Assembly: GCA_964465945.1 (NCBI GenBank)
Contig: CAYXMM010000005.1
Coordinates: forward strand, 1 to 64,000
Reading direction: 5' to 3'
Source of the DNA: JAJRPT01 sp964465945
GTDB taxonomy: Bacteria > Bacteroidota > Ignavibacteria > Kapaibacteriales > UBA2268
DNA length: 64,000 bases
A program made the translations under genes and the position numbers. Under the pieces are notes generated by a model. It was not told where the DNA came from. It worked only from the letters and a program-made list of their open reading frames with translations, and ran no database searches. Positions 17,078 to 25,863 of the stretch are shown in pieces. Every line of letters begins with the position of its first letter. Within the stretch, counting starts at the first letter, position 1.

Positions 17078-17839
17078 TTATTTTGTTTTAGTCCAGCTTC
17101 CATAAACAGGGTTTGGTAGGATAAACCATTTTTCACCAAAGAAATTATAATACTTTATAAACTCTTTGTATTTTTCGTCATAGCTTAAATTTATTGCATT
17201 ATTTACAAAGTCATTCAAATCGTCACCAAAAAGCATTAATATTCTATATTGTTCAGTTAACATCTGTCTTCTAATTTGTTTGTCTGATTTCCAATTTTTA
17301 TATTCATTCATAAGTAATAAATGATAATCATCTGTTTTTATACCTAATTTTTCTAAATTACTTAAAGTATAATCTTGTTCTGGACATTTATTACTGTCAT
17401 TAGGAATACATTCTCGATTTGTAATATAAAAAATCTCAATTCCTTTGCTTGTAGCATATTTTATAAAATCAACAGCGCCAACAATAGCGATTGCTTTTGC
17501 ATCAATTTCCCATTTTTTCCACAATCTCTCGTCGTAAGTTGTGTCATTCTCTTCTAACACTTTATAAAATCCGCTGTTATCTAAAACAGTCTCATCAATA
17601 TCAAAAATAATTGCTGGCTTTTTGTCCCATATATCTTCTTGTCCTGCTTGGCTTACTTCGGCACTCCATAACCTATCATACAAAGCTGAATCTAATATTT
17701 GTGTAGCACTTTTATAAACAGTCGCACAATTTGCTTTAAACTCAATTGATTTCAACATCCAATCTCTTGAATCTTGTGATTGTAGGTTTATTACACTGAT
17801 TAGCATTAAAGATAAATATATTTTAAAGTAATTTCTCAT
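17078..17839 (-). CDS. HAD-family acid phosphatase, lipoprotein e(P4)/class B type
   Basis: This 253-residue protein has a signal peptide (residues 1-21) and so acts in the envelope. The HAD motif I is IIFDIDETVLDNS with Asp80 and Asp82 as nucleophile and acid/base. Motif II lies in IFYITNR, and MLFGDDLNDF supplies the Mg-binding acidic pair. Family members dephosphorylate nucleoside monophosphates or other small phosphoesters so that the products can be imported. No lipobox Cys is present, so it is likely soluble in the periplasm. It overlaps the prenyl synthase stop by 4 bp (ATGA). Confidence 0.85.
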   Translation of the reverse strand: MRNYFKIYLSLMLISVINLQSQDSRDWMLKSIEFKANCATVYKSATQILDSALYDRLWSAEVSQAGQEDIWDKKPAIIFDIDETVLDNSGFYKVLEENDTTYDERLWKKWEIDAKAIAIVGAVDFIKYATSKGIEIFYITNRECIPNDSNKCPEQDYTLSNLEKLGIKTDDYHLLLMNEYKNWKSDKQIRRQMLTEQYRILMLFGDDLNDFVNNAINLSYDEKYKEFIKYYNFFGEKWFILPNPVYGSWTKTK

Positions 17840-18810
17840 ATTTTTCTATTTATAATAAAATCTGCTAATTTATATAAAGAATCCTTGTAAATTGAATCAG
17901 GGTAATCCTTGATTATTTCTTTTGCCTCAATACACAATTCACTTGCTCTTTTTTGTGAAAATTCAACACCACCTTTACTTTTCACAAAATCTAAAATATA
18001 ATTAATTTCTGTTTTAGAAATATCTTTCTTCTTTATTAGCGAAAGAATTTCTTTTTTCTTGCCTTTTTCAGAATTTTCTAGCGCATATATCAAAGGTAGT
18101 GTAATTTTCTTTTCTTTTATGTCATTACCAACAGGTTTCCCTATCAAACTTGATTTAGAGACATAATCCAGCAGATCATCTCGAATTTGGAATGCAGTGC
18201 CAAGTAAAGTCCCAAATCGTTTAAGTTTTTCAGTATCTTCCTCATTTCTTGAGCTACTAAAAGCTCCAATTTCGCAGCAACTTGAAATCAATGTCGCAGT
18301 CTTACCATTAATAATCTTATAGTAGTCTTCTTCATTCATTTTATTAGAGCGTGCTTTGTCAATCGCCAGAAGTTCGCTTTCGCTCATTAATTGCACTGCG
18401 TTTGAGGTGATTTTTAAGAATCTAAATTCATCGTTTTCTACAGAAACCTTCAAGCCTAATGATAATAAGAAATCACCAACTAAAACTGCAATTTTATTAT
18501 TCCACTCAGCATTTATCGAGGCAATTCCTCTACGAACTTTAGCTTGGTCTATTACATCATCATGAACTAAAGTCGCAATATGGAGTAACTCAATCATAGC
18601 GGCTCCTACATGGCTTCTTTTGTTAATATTACCACATAAGCCAGCACTCAAAAAAACTAAAATAGGACGTATTTGTTTACCTTTTTTGCTTGTAATGTAG
18701 CTTAGAACAATATTTAATAGGGCAACATCAGTTTTAATGATTGACTTAAAATAAATATTAAATTCGTCAAGTTCTTTGCTTAATACTTTACTTACTTCTT
18801 TAAATTCCAT
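17836..18810 (-). CDS. Long-chain all-trans polyprenyl diphosphate synthase
   Basis: This 324-residue trans-prenyltransferase condenses isopentenyl diphosphate units to make the side chain of a respiratory quinone. The first aspartate-rich motif is HDDVIDQAKVRRG (Asp84, Asp85, Asp88) and the second is IRDDLLDY (Asp211, Asp212, Asp215). The residue five before the first motif is Ala79; small residues there are typical of long-chain products, so an octaprenyl-like or heptaprenyl-like chain is expected. It shares one base with tatC upstream and overlaps the phosphatase downstream, forming a tatC-prenyl synthase-phosphatase operon. Confidence 0.9.
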   Translation of the reverse strand: MEFKEVSKVLSKELDEFNIYFKSIIKTDVALLNIVLSYITSKKGKQIRPILVFLSAGLCGNINKRSHVGAAMIELLHIATLVHDDVIDQAKVRRGIASINAEWNNKIAVLVGDFLLSLGLKVSVENDEFRFLKITSNAVQLMSESELLAIDKARSNKMNEEDYYKIINGKTATLISSCCEIGAFSSSRNEEDTEKLKRFGTLLGTAFQIRDDLLDYVSKSSLIGKPVGNDIKEKKITLPLIYALENSEKGKKKEILSLIKKKDISKTEINYILDFVKSKGGVEFSQKRASELCIEAKEIIKDYPDSIYKDSLYKLADFIINRKI

Positions 18811-19559
18811 TAATCCACTCTACTTTTAATATATTGTTTAACGGCGATTGAACTTATAAAAATACTAATTTCATATAGAATATACATTGGCAGAGCAACG
18901 ATACTTTGATTTATTGGATCGGGGGTAGGTGTTATAATTGCGGCAGCAACTAAAATCATAACTATGGAATGTCTCCGATATTTTTTTAAAAATGTTGGGG
19001 TTACTAAGCCCGCTCTTGATAAAATATAAGCAACAACTGGTAATTCAAAGAAAAGCCCAGAGGATAACAAGAGCATCATAATAAAACTCCAATACTCATT
19101 TATATCGATCACATTTTTTATCTCTTTTGTTCCAAACTCAACAGAAAAACTTAACATTTGAGGGATCATAATATAATAGCAAAATATAACTCCGGCAATG
19201 AAGCAAATAAATGTAAAAAATGTAATCCACCTCGCCCATTTCCTCTCGCTATCGTAAAGAGCGGGTTTTATAAATAACCAAAGTTGAAATAAAATAAAAG
19301 GAAGGGCTAATGTTAACCCTGCATATAAGACAATCTTAAATGTCAAAAAAACTTGCCCGAATGGCTTTAAATTTTGTAATTCCATTCCAACATTTCTTGC
19401 TGGGTAGAGTAAAAATCTATCGACTAACTCTTGATAATAAAATCCGGCAACTCCAGAGGCGCCAATTAAACTTATAACAGACCATATTAAGCGTTTTCTC
19501 AATTCGCCAAAATGCTCCATAAAGCCCATTTCTTTTTCTATTTTATTATTTTCTGACAA
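18810..19559 (-). CDS. tatC: Sec-independent protein translocase TatC
   Basis: This 249-residue inner-membrane protein recognises twin-arginine signal peptides and forms the Tat translocon core. It starts with the conserved cytoplasmic segment FMEHFGELRKRLIWS, has six hydrophobic segments, and contains the first-loop region with PAR and LKPFGQVFLTF plus the conserved LPFILFQLWLFIKPALYDSERKWA. It heads an operon with the prenyl synthase and phosphatase. A TAATTTTG element lies at 19582-19589 on this strand. No tatA/B gene is nearby. Confidence 0.95.
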   Translation of the reverse strand: MSENNKIEKEMGFMEHFGELRKRLIWSVISLIGASGVAGFYYQELVDRFLLYPARNVGMELQNLKPFGQVFLTFKIVLYAGLTLALPFILFQLWLFIKPALYDSERKWARWITFFTFICFIAGVIFCYYIMIPQMLSFSVEFGTKEIKNVIDINEYWSFIMMLLLSSGLFFELPVVAYILSRAGLVTPTFLKKYRRHSIVMILVAAAIITPTPDPINQSIVALPMYILYEISIFISSIAVKQYIKSRVD

Positions 19560-19623
19560 TTAAAATGTTAAATTTATTTTTCAAAATTAGTCAATTTTAG
19601 TTTAAATTCTCTACTTTAAACAT

Positions 19624-19650
19624 AAAAAAATCCAAGCAAAAACTTGGATT
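19624..19650 (-). terminator. Rho-independent terminator of tig
   Basis: On the minus strand AATCCAAG, a TTTTTG loop and CTTGGATT are followed by a T tract. It lies about 30 bp past the trigger factor stop codon and before tatC. Confidence 0.85.
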
Positions 19651-19678
19651 CTTTTATTGAAATGTTAGCGACAAATTA

Positions 19679-20980
19679 TTATGGTTCTAAGTCATCAAAT
19701 GAAACTTCGTTTGTAATTGCAAAATCTAAAACAAAGTCGATTACTTTTTTATTCAAGATTTGCATTTTTACATTTTCATTTTTCTCAATTAGTTTCTTAA
19801 TTTCATCAACCTCTTTGCCCATTCTTGCTGCTTCTTGACCTGCTAATTGGTCAATATCATAATCTTCTACTTCGATATTTTCAGTTTCAATTATTTTATT
19901 TCTAATAAGTTCCCATTGCACATTTCTAATTGCCATAGGTCTAAACTCAGTTTTCAAGATGTCAGTATTTAATTTTTTTGCTGCTTCACCATATTGGCTA
20001 ACGAAATTATTAATTAAAAACTGAGTAGCATTTTCAATAAATGGTTCAGGTGCTGGAACATTATTATCTGCAACTAATTTACCAATAATTTGATCTTCCA
20101 TTGCTGCTCTACTTTCTCTATCCCATTTTTCTTGTAAAATGAATTGGATATCGTCTTTAAAATCATCTACATTATTAAATTTCTCGTTTGTATATGTTGT
20201 TACAAACTCATCTGTTAACTCTGCCGGTATTAATTTTTGGACATCTTTAATTGTTATATTATATGTATGAGAGTGAGTTTCTCCCTCTTCATGTTGGTGA
20301 CCATCGTGTGGAGTATCATGTTCAAAAACATACTCTACAACTTCACCTGCCTTGTGTCCAATTAATAAATCAACCAAGTTCTTATCAATTTTGTCATTAT
20401 TTAAATAAACATGGTCTTCAAATGGCTCAACGCTTGTATCGGGTTCTTTATTAATATTATCTAAAGTAATAAAAGAAAGACCAACAACATAATTTTCATC
20501 TTCAATAATATCTGCATCTTCAAAAGTGCCTTGTGAGTTCAATATTTTATTAATCTCTGATTCTACTTCTGTATCTTCAACTGCATGAACTGGTTCATCA
20601 ATGTTTAAGCCCTTATATTCATTTAAGATAATTTCAGGATAAACAGTGTATGAAAAGTTAAATTTAATATTCCCACCAGTTTCATCAATATTTGTTAATT
20701 CTGGACGAGAAATAATATTAATTTTTTCATCTTCAATAACTTTTTGAAATGATTCTTGTGCTGCATCTTCAATTGCTTGCTCTTGGATTAATGCACCATA
20801 TTGTTTCTTAGCAATATGAAAAGGGACTTTACCTTTTCGGAAACCAGGAATACTAATTTTGTTTTTAACTTTATTATAGGCATTATTATAGTAGGACTTA
20901 AAGGTATTTTCATCTATGATGATTTCAAGTTCTTGGATACCATTTTCGGTTTTTAAGATCTTACTTTCCAAATCGTTCAC
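19679..20980 (-). CDS. tig: Trigger factor, ribosome-associated chaperone
   Basis: This 433-residue protein has the trigger factor layout. The N-terminal ribosome-binding domain carries the signature GFRKGKVP (46-53). A central FKBP-type prolyl-isomerase-like domain spans about 160-250, and the rest is a helical C-terminal chaperone domain. It binds nascent chains at the ribosome exit. The FKBP-like domain contains six histidines within residues 221-238, which is unusual; similar His-rich loops in related prolyl isomerases bind metal ions. Its gene has its own terminator. tRNA-Leu lies upstream and also ends in a terminator, so tig probably has its own promoter in the short gap. Confidence 0.93.
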   Translation of the reverse strand: MNDLESKILKTENGIQELEIIIDENTFKSYYNNAYNKVKNKISIPGFRKGKVPFHIAKKQYGALIQEQAIEDAAQESFQKVIEDEKINIISRPELTNIDETGGNIKFNFSYTVYPEIILNEYKGLNIDEPVHAVEDTEVESEINKILNSQGTFEDADIIEDENYVVGLSFITLDNINKEPDTSVEPFEDHVYLNNDKIDKNLVDLLIGHKAGEVVEYVFEHDTPHDGHQHEEGETHSHTYNITIKDVQKLIPAELTDEFVTTYTNEKFNNVDDFKDDIQFILQEKWDRESRAAMEDQIIGKLVADNNVPAPEPFIENATQFLINNFVSQYGEAAKKLNTDILKTEFRPMAIRNVQWELIRNKIIETENIEVEDYDIDQLAGQEAARMGKEVDEIKKLIEKNENVKMQILNKKVIDFVLDFAITNEVSFDDLEP

Positions 20981-20993
20981 CAGCGTTTTATTG

Positions 20994-21021
20994 AAAAAAA
21001 CCTTATTTTTTCAATAAGGTT
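20994..21021 (-). terminator. Rho-independent terminator of tRNA-Leu
   Basis: On the minus strand AACCTTATT (21021-21013), a five-base loop and AATAAGGTT (21007-20999) run into a T tract. It lies 14 bp past the 3' end of tRNA-Leu. Confidence 0.85.
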
Positions 21022-21034
21022 GAGTTTTTTTTTG

Positions 21035-21116
21035 TACGGACGGGGAGACTTGAACTCCCACGAGTCGCCCCGCCAGATCCTAAGTCTGGTGCGTCTGCCA
21101 ATTCCGCCACGTCCGC
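21035..21116 (-). tRNA. tRNA-Leu (UAG anticodon)
   Basis: An 82-base class II tRNA folds on the minus strand. It has the acceptor pair GCGGACG/CGTCCGT, D-arm GGCGGAATTGGCAGACGC, anticodon loop CTTAGGA, a long variable arm and the T-loop TTCAAGT. The CCA end is not encoded. Confidence 0.96.
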
Positions 21117-21154
21117 ATTTAATTTATTTTTCTAATTTTGTAGAAAATAAAAGA

Positions 21155-21186
21155 CAAAACTAAATATTTCTTTGTTGTTTTCCAAA
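21155..21186 (-). promoter_or_regulatory. Promoter of tRNA-Leu
   Basis: On the minus strand TTTG (21186-21183), a 20-bp spacer and TAGTTTTG (21162-21155) fit the TTTG-N20-TAnnTTTG consensus. A TAATTTTG on the plus strand at 21133-21140 is the likely -7 element of the divergent desaturase gene. Confidence 0.55.
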
Positions 21187-21192
21187 AAAAAT

Positions 21193-22485
21193 ATGAAAAA
21201 AAAAATTGTCGTGATTGGGGGTGGTATTGCTGGTATCTCAGCGGCATTGACTGCAATTAATTCAGGGTATGATGTTTCAATCATAGAATCTTCTAATAAT
21301 TTCGGTGGTAGAATAAATTCAAATTACGACAAAGAGACAAATGATTTTTATGACAACGGGCAACATATTATGGTTGGTGCTTATAGTGCATTCTTAGATA
21401 TAGTCAAACTTTTAGGGGCTTACGATAAACTTTATATTCAAGAAAAATTTGAAGTTTGCTATAAAGATAGCAGTGGAATAACTCCATTAAAATCTATATT
21501 ATTTAACAATCAATTAGGTTTTTTATTAGGGTTACTTTCTTTCCCTAAGTTAACTTTTGTGGAAAAGTTAAATATCATCAAATTTGTCTTTTTAATTAAA
21601 TCAAATAAATTTATTGATAATAATGAACCATTTATTGAAATTTTGATTAAATATAATCAATCATTCAACTCAATTAGAATTTTATGGGAGCCACTATGCT
21701 TGGCGACACTTAATACCCCCATTTACGATGCTTCAACTTTAGTGATTACCAACGTTTTAAAACAATCATTCTTTGCAGGTGGAATTAATTCCAAGATTAT
21801 TATACCGAAAGTTGGACTTTCAGATTTAATTCAAAACTTTGAAGAATACTTTTTATCAAAAGGTGGTGTAATTATAAAAAATCATAGTTTAAAAGAGGTT
21901 ATAATTGAAAATAATAAAATTTCAGAAATTAAACTAACAAAAGAACTAACTCTTAAAGCTGATTATTTTATTTCCGCATTGTCTCTCAATAAATATAATC
22001 ATTTCTTCCCAAACAATATTGAATTATTAACTTCGCCAATAATTTCAGCTTATCTATGGTATGATACTGATTTTATAGATGAGAAATTCCTTGCAGTGTT
22101 AGATAAAAAAATTCAATGGATTTTTAATAAAAGGAAGTTGGGTTTTACAGAAGGAGTAAAAGAGTTTGCTGGCTATTACTCCATTGTTATTAGTGATGCT
22201 AATGATTTATTTTTAAATTCAAACCAAGAGTTAGAAGATATTATTATATCTGAAATCAATGAACTTTTTCCACAAAAGAAAACGTTATTAAAATGCAAAA
22301 TAATAAAAGAGAAAAATGCTACTATCCTTGCCGATACTAACTCAATTAAAATAAAAAGAGAATATAAAAATAATATTAATAATTTATATATTGCTGGTGA
22401 TTGGAATGATTTAGGTCTCCCTTCCACAATTGAAACCTCAGCAAGAAGCGGAGTAAATGCAGTTAAACAGATAATCAACTCTTAA
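21193..22485 (+). CDS. HpnE-like FAD-dependent desaturase/dehydroxylase
   Basis: The start is set at the ATG at 21193, giving MKKKIVVIGGGIAG; an upstream in-frame TTG at 21172 would precede the FAD motif with no gain. The 430-residue protein is an amine-oxidase-fold flavoprotein. It has the Rossmann GGGIAGISAA (about 8-17), IIESSNNFGGRI and a C-terminal AGDW FAD block. NGQHIMVGAY and WEPLCLATLNTP are characteristic of hydroxysqualene dehydroxylase HpnE and related phytoene-desaturase-like enzymes. It probably acts on a polyprenoid such as a squalene precursor. No other hopanoid or carotenoid gene is nearby, so the substrate is uncertain. Confidence 0.8.
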   Translation: MKKKIVVIGGGIAGISAALTAINSGYDVSIIESSNNFGGRINSNYDKETNDFYDNGQHIMVGAYSAFLDIVKLLGAYDKLYIQEKFEVCYKDSSGITPLKSILFNNQLGFLLGLLSFPKLTFVEKLNIIKFVFLIKSNKFIDNNEPFIEILIKYNQSFNSIRILWEPLCLATLNTPIYDASTLVITNVLKQSFFAGGINSKIIIPKVGLSDLIQNFEEYFLSKGGVIIKNHSLKEVIIENNKISEIKLTKELTLKADYFISALSLNKYNHFFPNNIELLTSPIISAYLWYDTDFIDEKFLAVLDKKIQWIFNKRKLGFTEGVKEFAGYYSIVISDANDLFLNSNQELEDIIISEINELFPQKKTLLKCKIIKEKNATILADTNSIKIKREYKNNINNLYIAGDWNDLGLPSTIETSARSGVNAVKQIINS

Positions 22486-22541
22486 ATTGTGCAAGTGAAA
22501 AAATTTCCTTAAATTGCTTTTTTTATATTTAATTTAATCAA

Positions 22542-24182
22542 ATGAAATATTTATTATTTTTTTTCTTCACAATAACGACTTTTTCACAGGATTTAGGGCG
22601 ATTGACTGGTAGTTTTGAAAGTAATTCTGCGTATAACTTTATTGATTCTACAATTCAATCCATTGAAACAGTTGATAGAATAAAAACAGACAAATTCTTA
22701 TCAAACTCTTATTTACAATTAATATATAACTATGGCGATATTGAATTTGGTATGCGATATGAAGCATATCAAACTCCATTACTTGGTTATGATGAGCGGT
22801 ATAAGGGGCAAGGGATTCCTTATTTATATGGTCGATACAGAAATGACTACATCGATATTACTGCTGGAAGTTTCTACGAGCAATTTGGTTCTGGGCTTAT
22901 TTTAAGAGCTTATGAATCAAGAGCATTAGGTATTGATAATAATCTGAATGGGGTAAGAGTAAAACTCCACCCTACCGATGGAATTGAATTTACTGGTCTT
23001 TTTGGAAAAGCAAGAAATTTCTGGGGCTTATCAGAAGGAAATGTTAGAGGTGCTGACTTAAATGTAGAGTTAAATTCACTTAGTGAAGATATTTTTGGAA
23101 CTGATAATATTATTACAATCGGTGGTTCTATGGTAAGCAGATACGAAGAAGATAACTCTCTTAAATTGAAACTACCTGCCAATGTATTTGCATATACTAC
23201 AAGAGCGAGTTTAATTGGACCAAGTTACTCTTTTGATGTTGAATATGCAAAAAAATATAATGACCCAACTGGACTAAATAATTTTAAATATAATGATGGA
23301 CAAGCACTTTTAGTTAATGCTTCTTACTATTCTGGTGGATTTAGCATCCTTTTAAACGCTCATAAATTAGATAATATGGATTTCCGCGTTGATAGAAATG
23401 CTGTTTCAAATCAACTAACTTTAAACTTCGTTCCACCTCAAGCAAGAATGCAAACCTATGGACTTGCAACAATTTATCCTTTTGCTACTCAACTATCTGG
23501 TGAGGGTGGGGCGCAAGCAGAAGTGTCATATAATTTTGAAGAAGGTAGCGCTATTGGTGGCGAGCATGGAATGATAGTTACACTTAATGGGTCAATTATT
23601 AAAACTACAGACTCATCAAAAGTTGATGACTATATGTATGATTACAACTTTTTCTCAGTAGGGAAGCGGTTATATTTCCATGATGTAAATTTTGAAATTA
23701 CTAAGAAATTCACTGATGACTTTAAAGTTAATTTCACAGCTTTAAATGCTATTTATGATAGAAATCAAATTGAAGGTGGAAATAAATCAGGTAAAGTTTA
23801 TTCTACGGGATTGATTTTAGACGCCACGTATAAAATTAATGATAAACATTCTGTTAGAACTGAATTACAACATTTGTGGGTAGCTCAAGATTCTGTTCCA
23901 TTAATAACTGATGTTTATAATGGAAATTGGGCTCAACTTATGATAGAATACACAATTGCTCCAAGTTTATACTTTACAGTTTTAGACCAATGGAACTATG
24001 GTAATAAATTTGAAGATAAAAGAACTCATTTCTCAACTTTTAACTTTGCATATATTTTTGGTGCTACAAGACTATCTATCGGATATGGGCGTCAAAGAGC
24101 AGGATTGCTTTGTGTAGGTGGTATATGTCGACCTGTGCCTGCATCTGACGGATTAAATTTAAGTATAACATCAAGCTTTTAA
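22542..24182 (+). CDS. DUF6029-like outer-membrane protein
   Basis: The 546-residue protein has a short signal peptide (MKYLLFFFFTITTFSQ). It continues as alternating aromatic and polar beta strands, with segments such as ITAGSFYEQFGSGLILRAYE and LGIDNNLNGVRVKL. It ends in NLSITSSF, the pattern of an outer-membrane beta-barrel. The sequence style matches the Bacteroidota DUF6029 family. It is followed after 12 bp by an Omp28-like lipoprotein, a frequent partnership that suggests joint export or assembly. The molecular role is unknown. Confidence 0.7.
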   Translation: MKYLLFFFFTITTFSQDLGRLTGSFESNSAYNFIDSTIQSIETVDRIKTDKFLSNSYLQLIYNYGDIEFGMRYEAYQTPLLGYDERYKGQGIPYLYGRYRNDYIDITAGSFYEQFGSGLILRAYESRALGIDNNLNGVRVKLHPTDGIEFTGLFGKARNFWGLSEGNVRGADLNVELNSLSEDIFGTDNIITIGGSMVSRYEEDNSLKLKLPANVFAYTTRASLIGPSYSFDVEYAKKYNDPTGLNNFKYNDGQALLVNASYYSGGFSILLNAHKLDNMDFRVDRNAVSNQLTLNFVPPQARMQTYGLATIYPFATQLSGEGGAQAEVSYNFEEGSAIGGEHGMIVTLNGSIIKTTDSSKVDDYMYDYNFFSVGKRLYFHDVNFEITKKFTDDFKVNFTALNAIYDRNQIEGGNKSGKVYSTGLILDATYKINDKHSVRTELQHLWVAQDSVPLITDVYNGNWAQLMIEYTIAPSLYFTVLDQWNYGNKFEDKRTHFSTFNFAYIFGATRLSIGYGRQRAGLLCVGGICRPVPASDGLNLSITSSF

Positions 24183-24194
24183 TAGGAATAGAAA

Positions 24195-24995
24195 ATGAAA
24201 AAAATAATTTTAATACTTACGCTTTTATCACTAATCACGGCTTGTGATATTATCGAAGCACCATACAATGAAGATAATGTAGTTGTAGTTCCAGAAGGAA
24301 CGCCAAAAAGAGCACTACTTATTGAATTTACAGGAATTAAATGTAATAATTGCCCTCCTGCATCTGCAGAAGCAAAAAGGATTATTGAAAAATATGAAGG
24401 TAATGTGATTGGGTTGAATATTCACGCTTCTGAACTTGCAAGACCATCTGACCCTTCGCAACCAAATTTTAGAAATGCAACATCTAACGAAATATATGCA
24501 GAAACTAATAGACCTTCGTTACCTGGCGCCTTAATTTCTAAATTTCTTGACATTAATGCAATTTCTTATGCGACTATCGATTGGGAAAACAAAATCGTTA
24601 ATGTGTTAAAAGAAGAAGCGAGCATAGAAATTTCTATGAAGAAAATTGGCGCCGATAGCAGTAACATTTTTGAAATAGAATTTTTCAAAGAAGTTAGCGG
24701 TCAAATTAGAATAGCATCGTATATTGCTGAAAGCCATATTATTGGTTACCAATTAGGACCAACTGAATCTTATCACGATTACGAGCATAATCATGTATTA
24801 AGAGCAGCAATTTTTGGTAATTTGGGTGATGATATTGATTTATCTAAGAAAGTTGATAAAAAACTTCAAATTCCTTTTACCATTCCTACTCTAAATGATA
24901 GCTGGGTAAAAGATAATATCACTATTGTAACTTTTGTTTATTCTGTTGGGACAGGTGATGTGTTGCAAGTGAATCAATTTAAACTTCCAAGTTGA
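24195..24995 (+). CDS. Omp28-like lipoprotein with thioredoxin-type CxxC
   Basis: The 266-residue protein has lipobox ITAC (Cys17). Residues 37-150 resemble a thioredoxin fold with FTGIKCNNCPPA (Cys50, Cys53). The C-terminal half is a beta-rich domain typical of Omp28-related outer-membrane lipoproteins. It lies 12 bp after the DUF6029-like barrel gene. A role in outer-membrane protein folding or a surface function is inferred; the redox activity depends on the CxxC being functional. Confidence 0.75.
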   Translation: MKKIILILTLLSLITACDIIEAPYNEDNVVVVPEGTPKRALLIEFTGIKCNNCPPASAEAKRIIEKYEGNVIGLNIHASELARPSDPSQPNFRNATSNEIYAETNRPSLPGALISKFLDINAISYATIDWENKIVNVLKEEASIEISMKKIGADSSNIFEIEFFKEVSGQIRIASYIAESHIIGYQLGPTESYHDYEHNHVLRAAIFGNLGDDIDLSKKVDKKLQIPFTIPTLNDSWVKDNITIVTFVYSVGTGDVLQVNQFKLPS

Positions 24996-25017
24996 TATTT
25001 AATAATATGCTTGTAAT

Positions 25018-25824
25018 ATGCTTGATAAAATAGAAAAATTCGCAGCAGAGAAAATTTCACTTACAAAGTTTGAATTTAATGCTCTTTTTCTATTGATTTC
25101 AATGTCGCTTATTGCAATTATATATAATTTCTTTGATAATGAAGTTCTTTCGGAGGCAGAAAAAAGTAATCTGATTTCAGTTTTAGATAGTATTGCAGAA
25201 TCGAAATCGCAGTCAGATTTAATTGACGAACTACAAGAAATAGAAAGAGATAAAGATTATGAAAACTATCAAAATAGTAAAATTATTGGAAAAATTGATT
25301 TGAGAATAGCATCAAATTTACAATTAATGACTTTGCCTGGAATTGGAGAGAAAACTGCTCAGAATATTATTGATTTTAGAAATAAATTTGGGATAAAGGG
25401 TAACCGAGATTTACTTAAAGTTAAAAGAATTGGAGAGAAAACTTTCGAAAAAATCAAACCATTTTTAAAGGAAATTGGGCAGGGCGATGATAATAGTCCT
25501 AACGAAAATGTTGATGTAGTGCAAAAGAGTGAAGCAGTTGGGATACAAATGATAGAGGAAAAAAATGGAAAAGTAGAGAAAAAAGTAAAAAATATCTCAA
25601 ATTCTATTGAAAACTACAATGACAATATTAATAATAAAATTGATTTAAACACAGCAAGTAAAAGTGAGCTTATGACTTTGCCCGGAATTGGAGAAAAAAC
25701 TGCTGAGTTAATAATCGCTTACAGATACGCTAAGCCCTTTATTCAAGTTGAAGATATAATGAAAGTTAAAGGGATAGGTGAGAAAAAATTTGAAAAAATC
25801 AAAAATTTTATCGAAATTAGATGA
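25018..25824 (+). CDS. Membrane-anchored protein with two ComEA-type helix-hairpin-helix domains
   Basis: The 268-residue protein has one N-terminal membrane segment (about 21-41) and an acidic coiled linker. It then has two copies of a ComEA/HhH module: one near residues 94-155 with LMTLPGIGEKTAQNII, and one near 205-268 with LMTLPGIGEKTAELII. Each copy has a second hairpin, RIGEKTFEKI or GIGEKKFEKI. Single-copy ComEA proteins bind incoming DNA in transformation. The internal duplication suggests two DNA-contact sites on one anchored chain. No other competence gene lies nearby, so DNA uptake is an inference. Confidence 0.75.
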   Translation: MLDKIEKFAAEKISLTKFEFNALFLLISMSLIAIIYNFFDNEVLSEAEKSNLISVLDSIAESKSQSDLIDELQEIERDKDYENYQNSKIIGKIDLRIASNLQLMTLPGIGEKTAQNIIDFRNKFGIKGNRDLLKVKRIGEKTFEKIKPFLKEIGQGDDNSPNENVDVVQKSEAVGIQMIEEKNGKVEKKVKNISNSIENYNDNINNKIDLNTASKSELMTLPGIGEKTAELIIAYRYAKPFIQVEDIMKVKGIGEKKFEKIKNFIEIR

Positions 25825-25863
25825 ATTTATTTTACAAATGTCAAAATTTAGTGGTACAATTAT

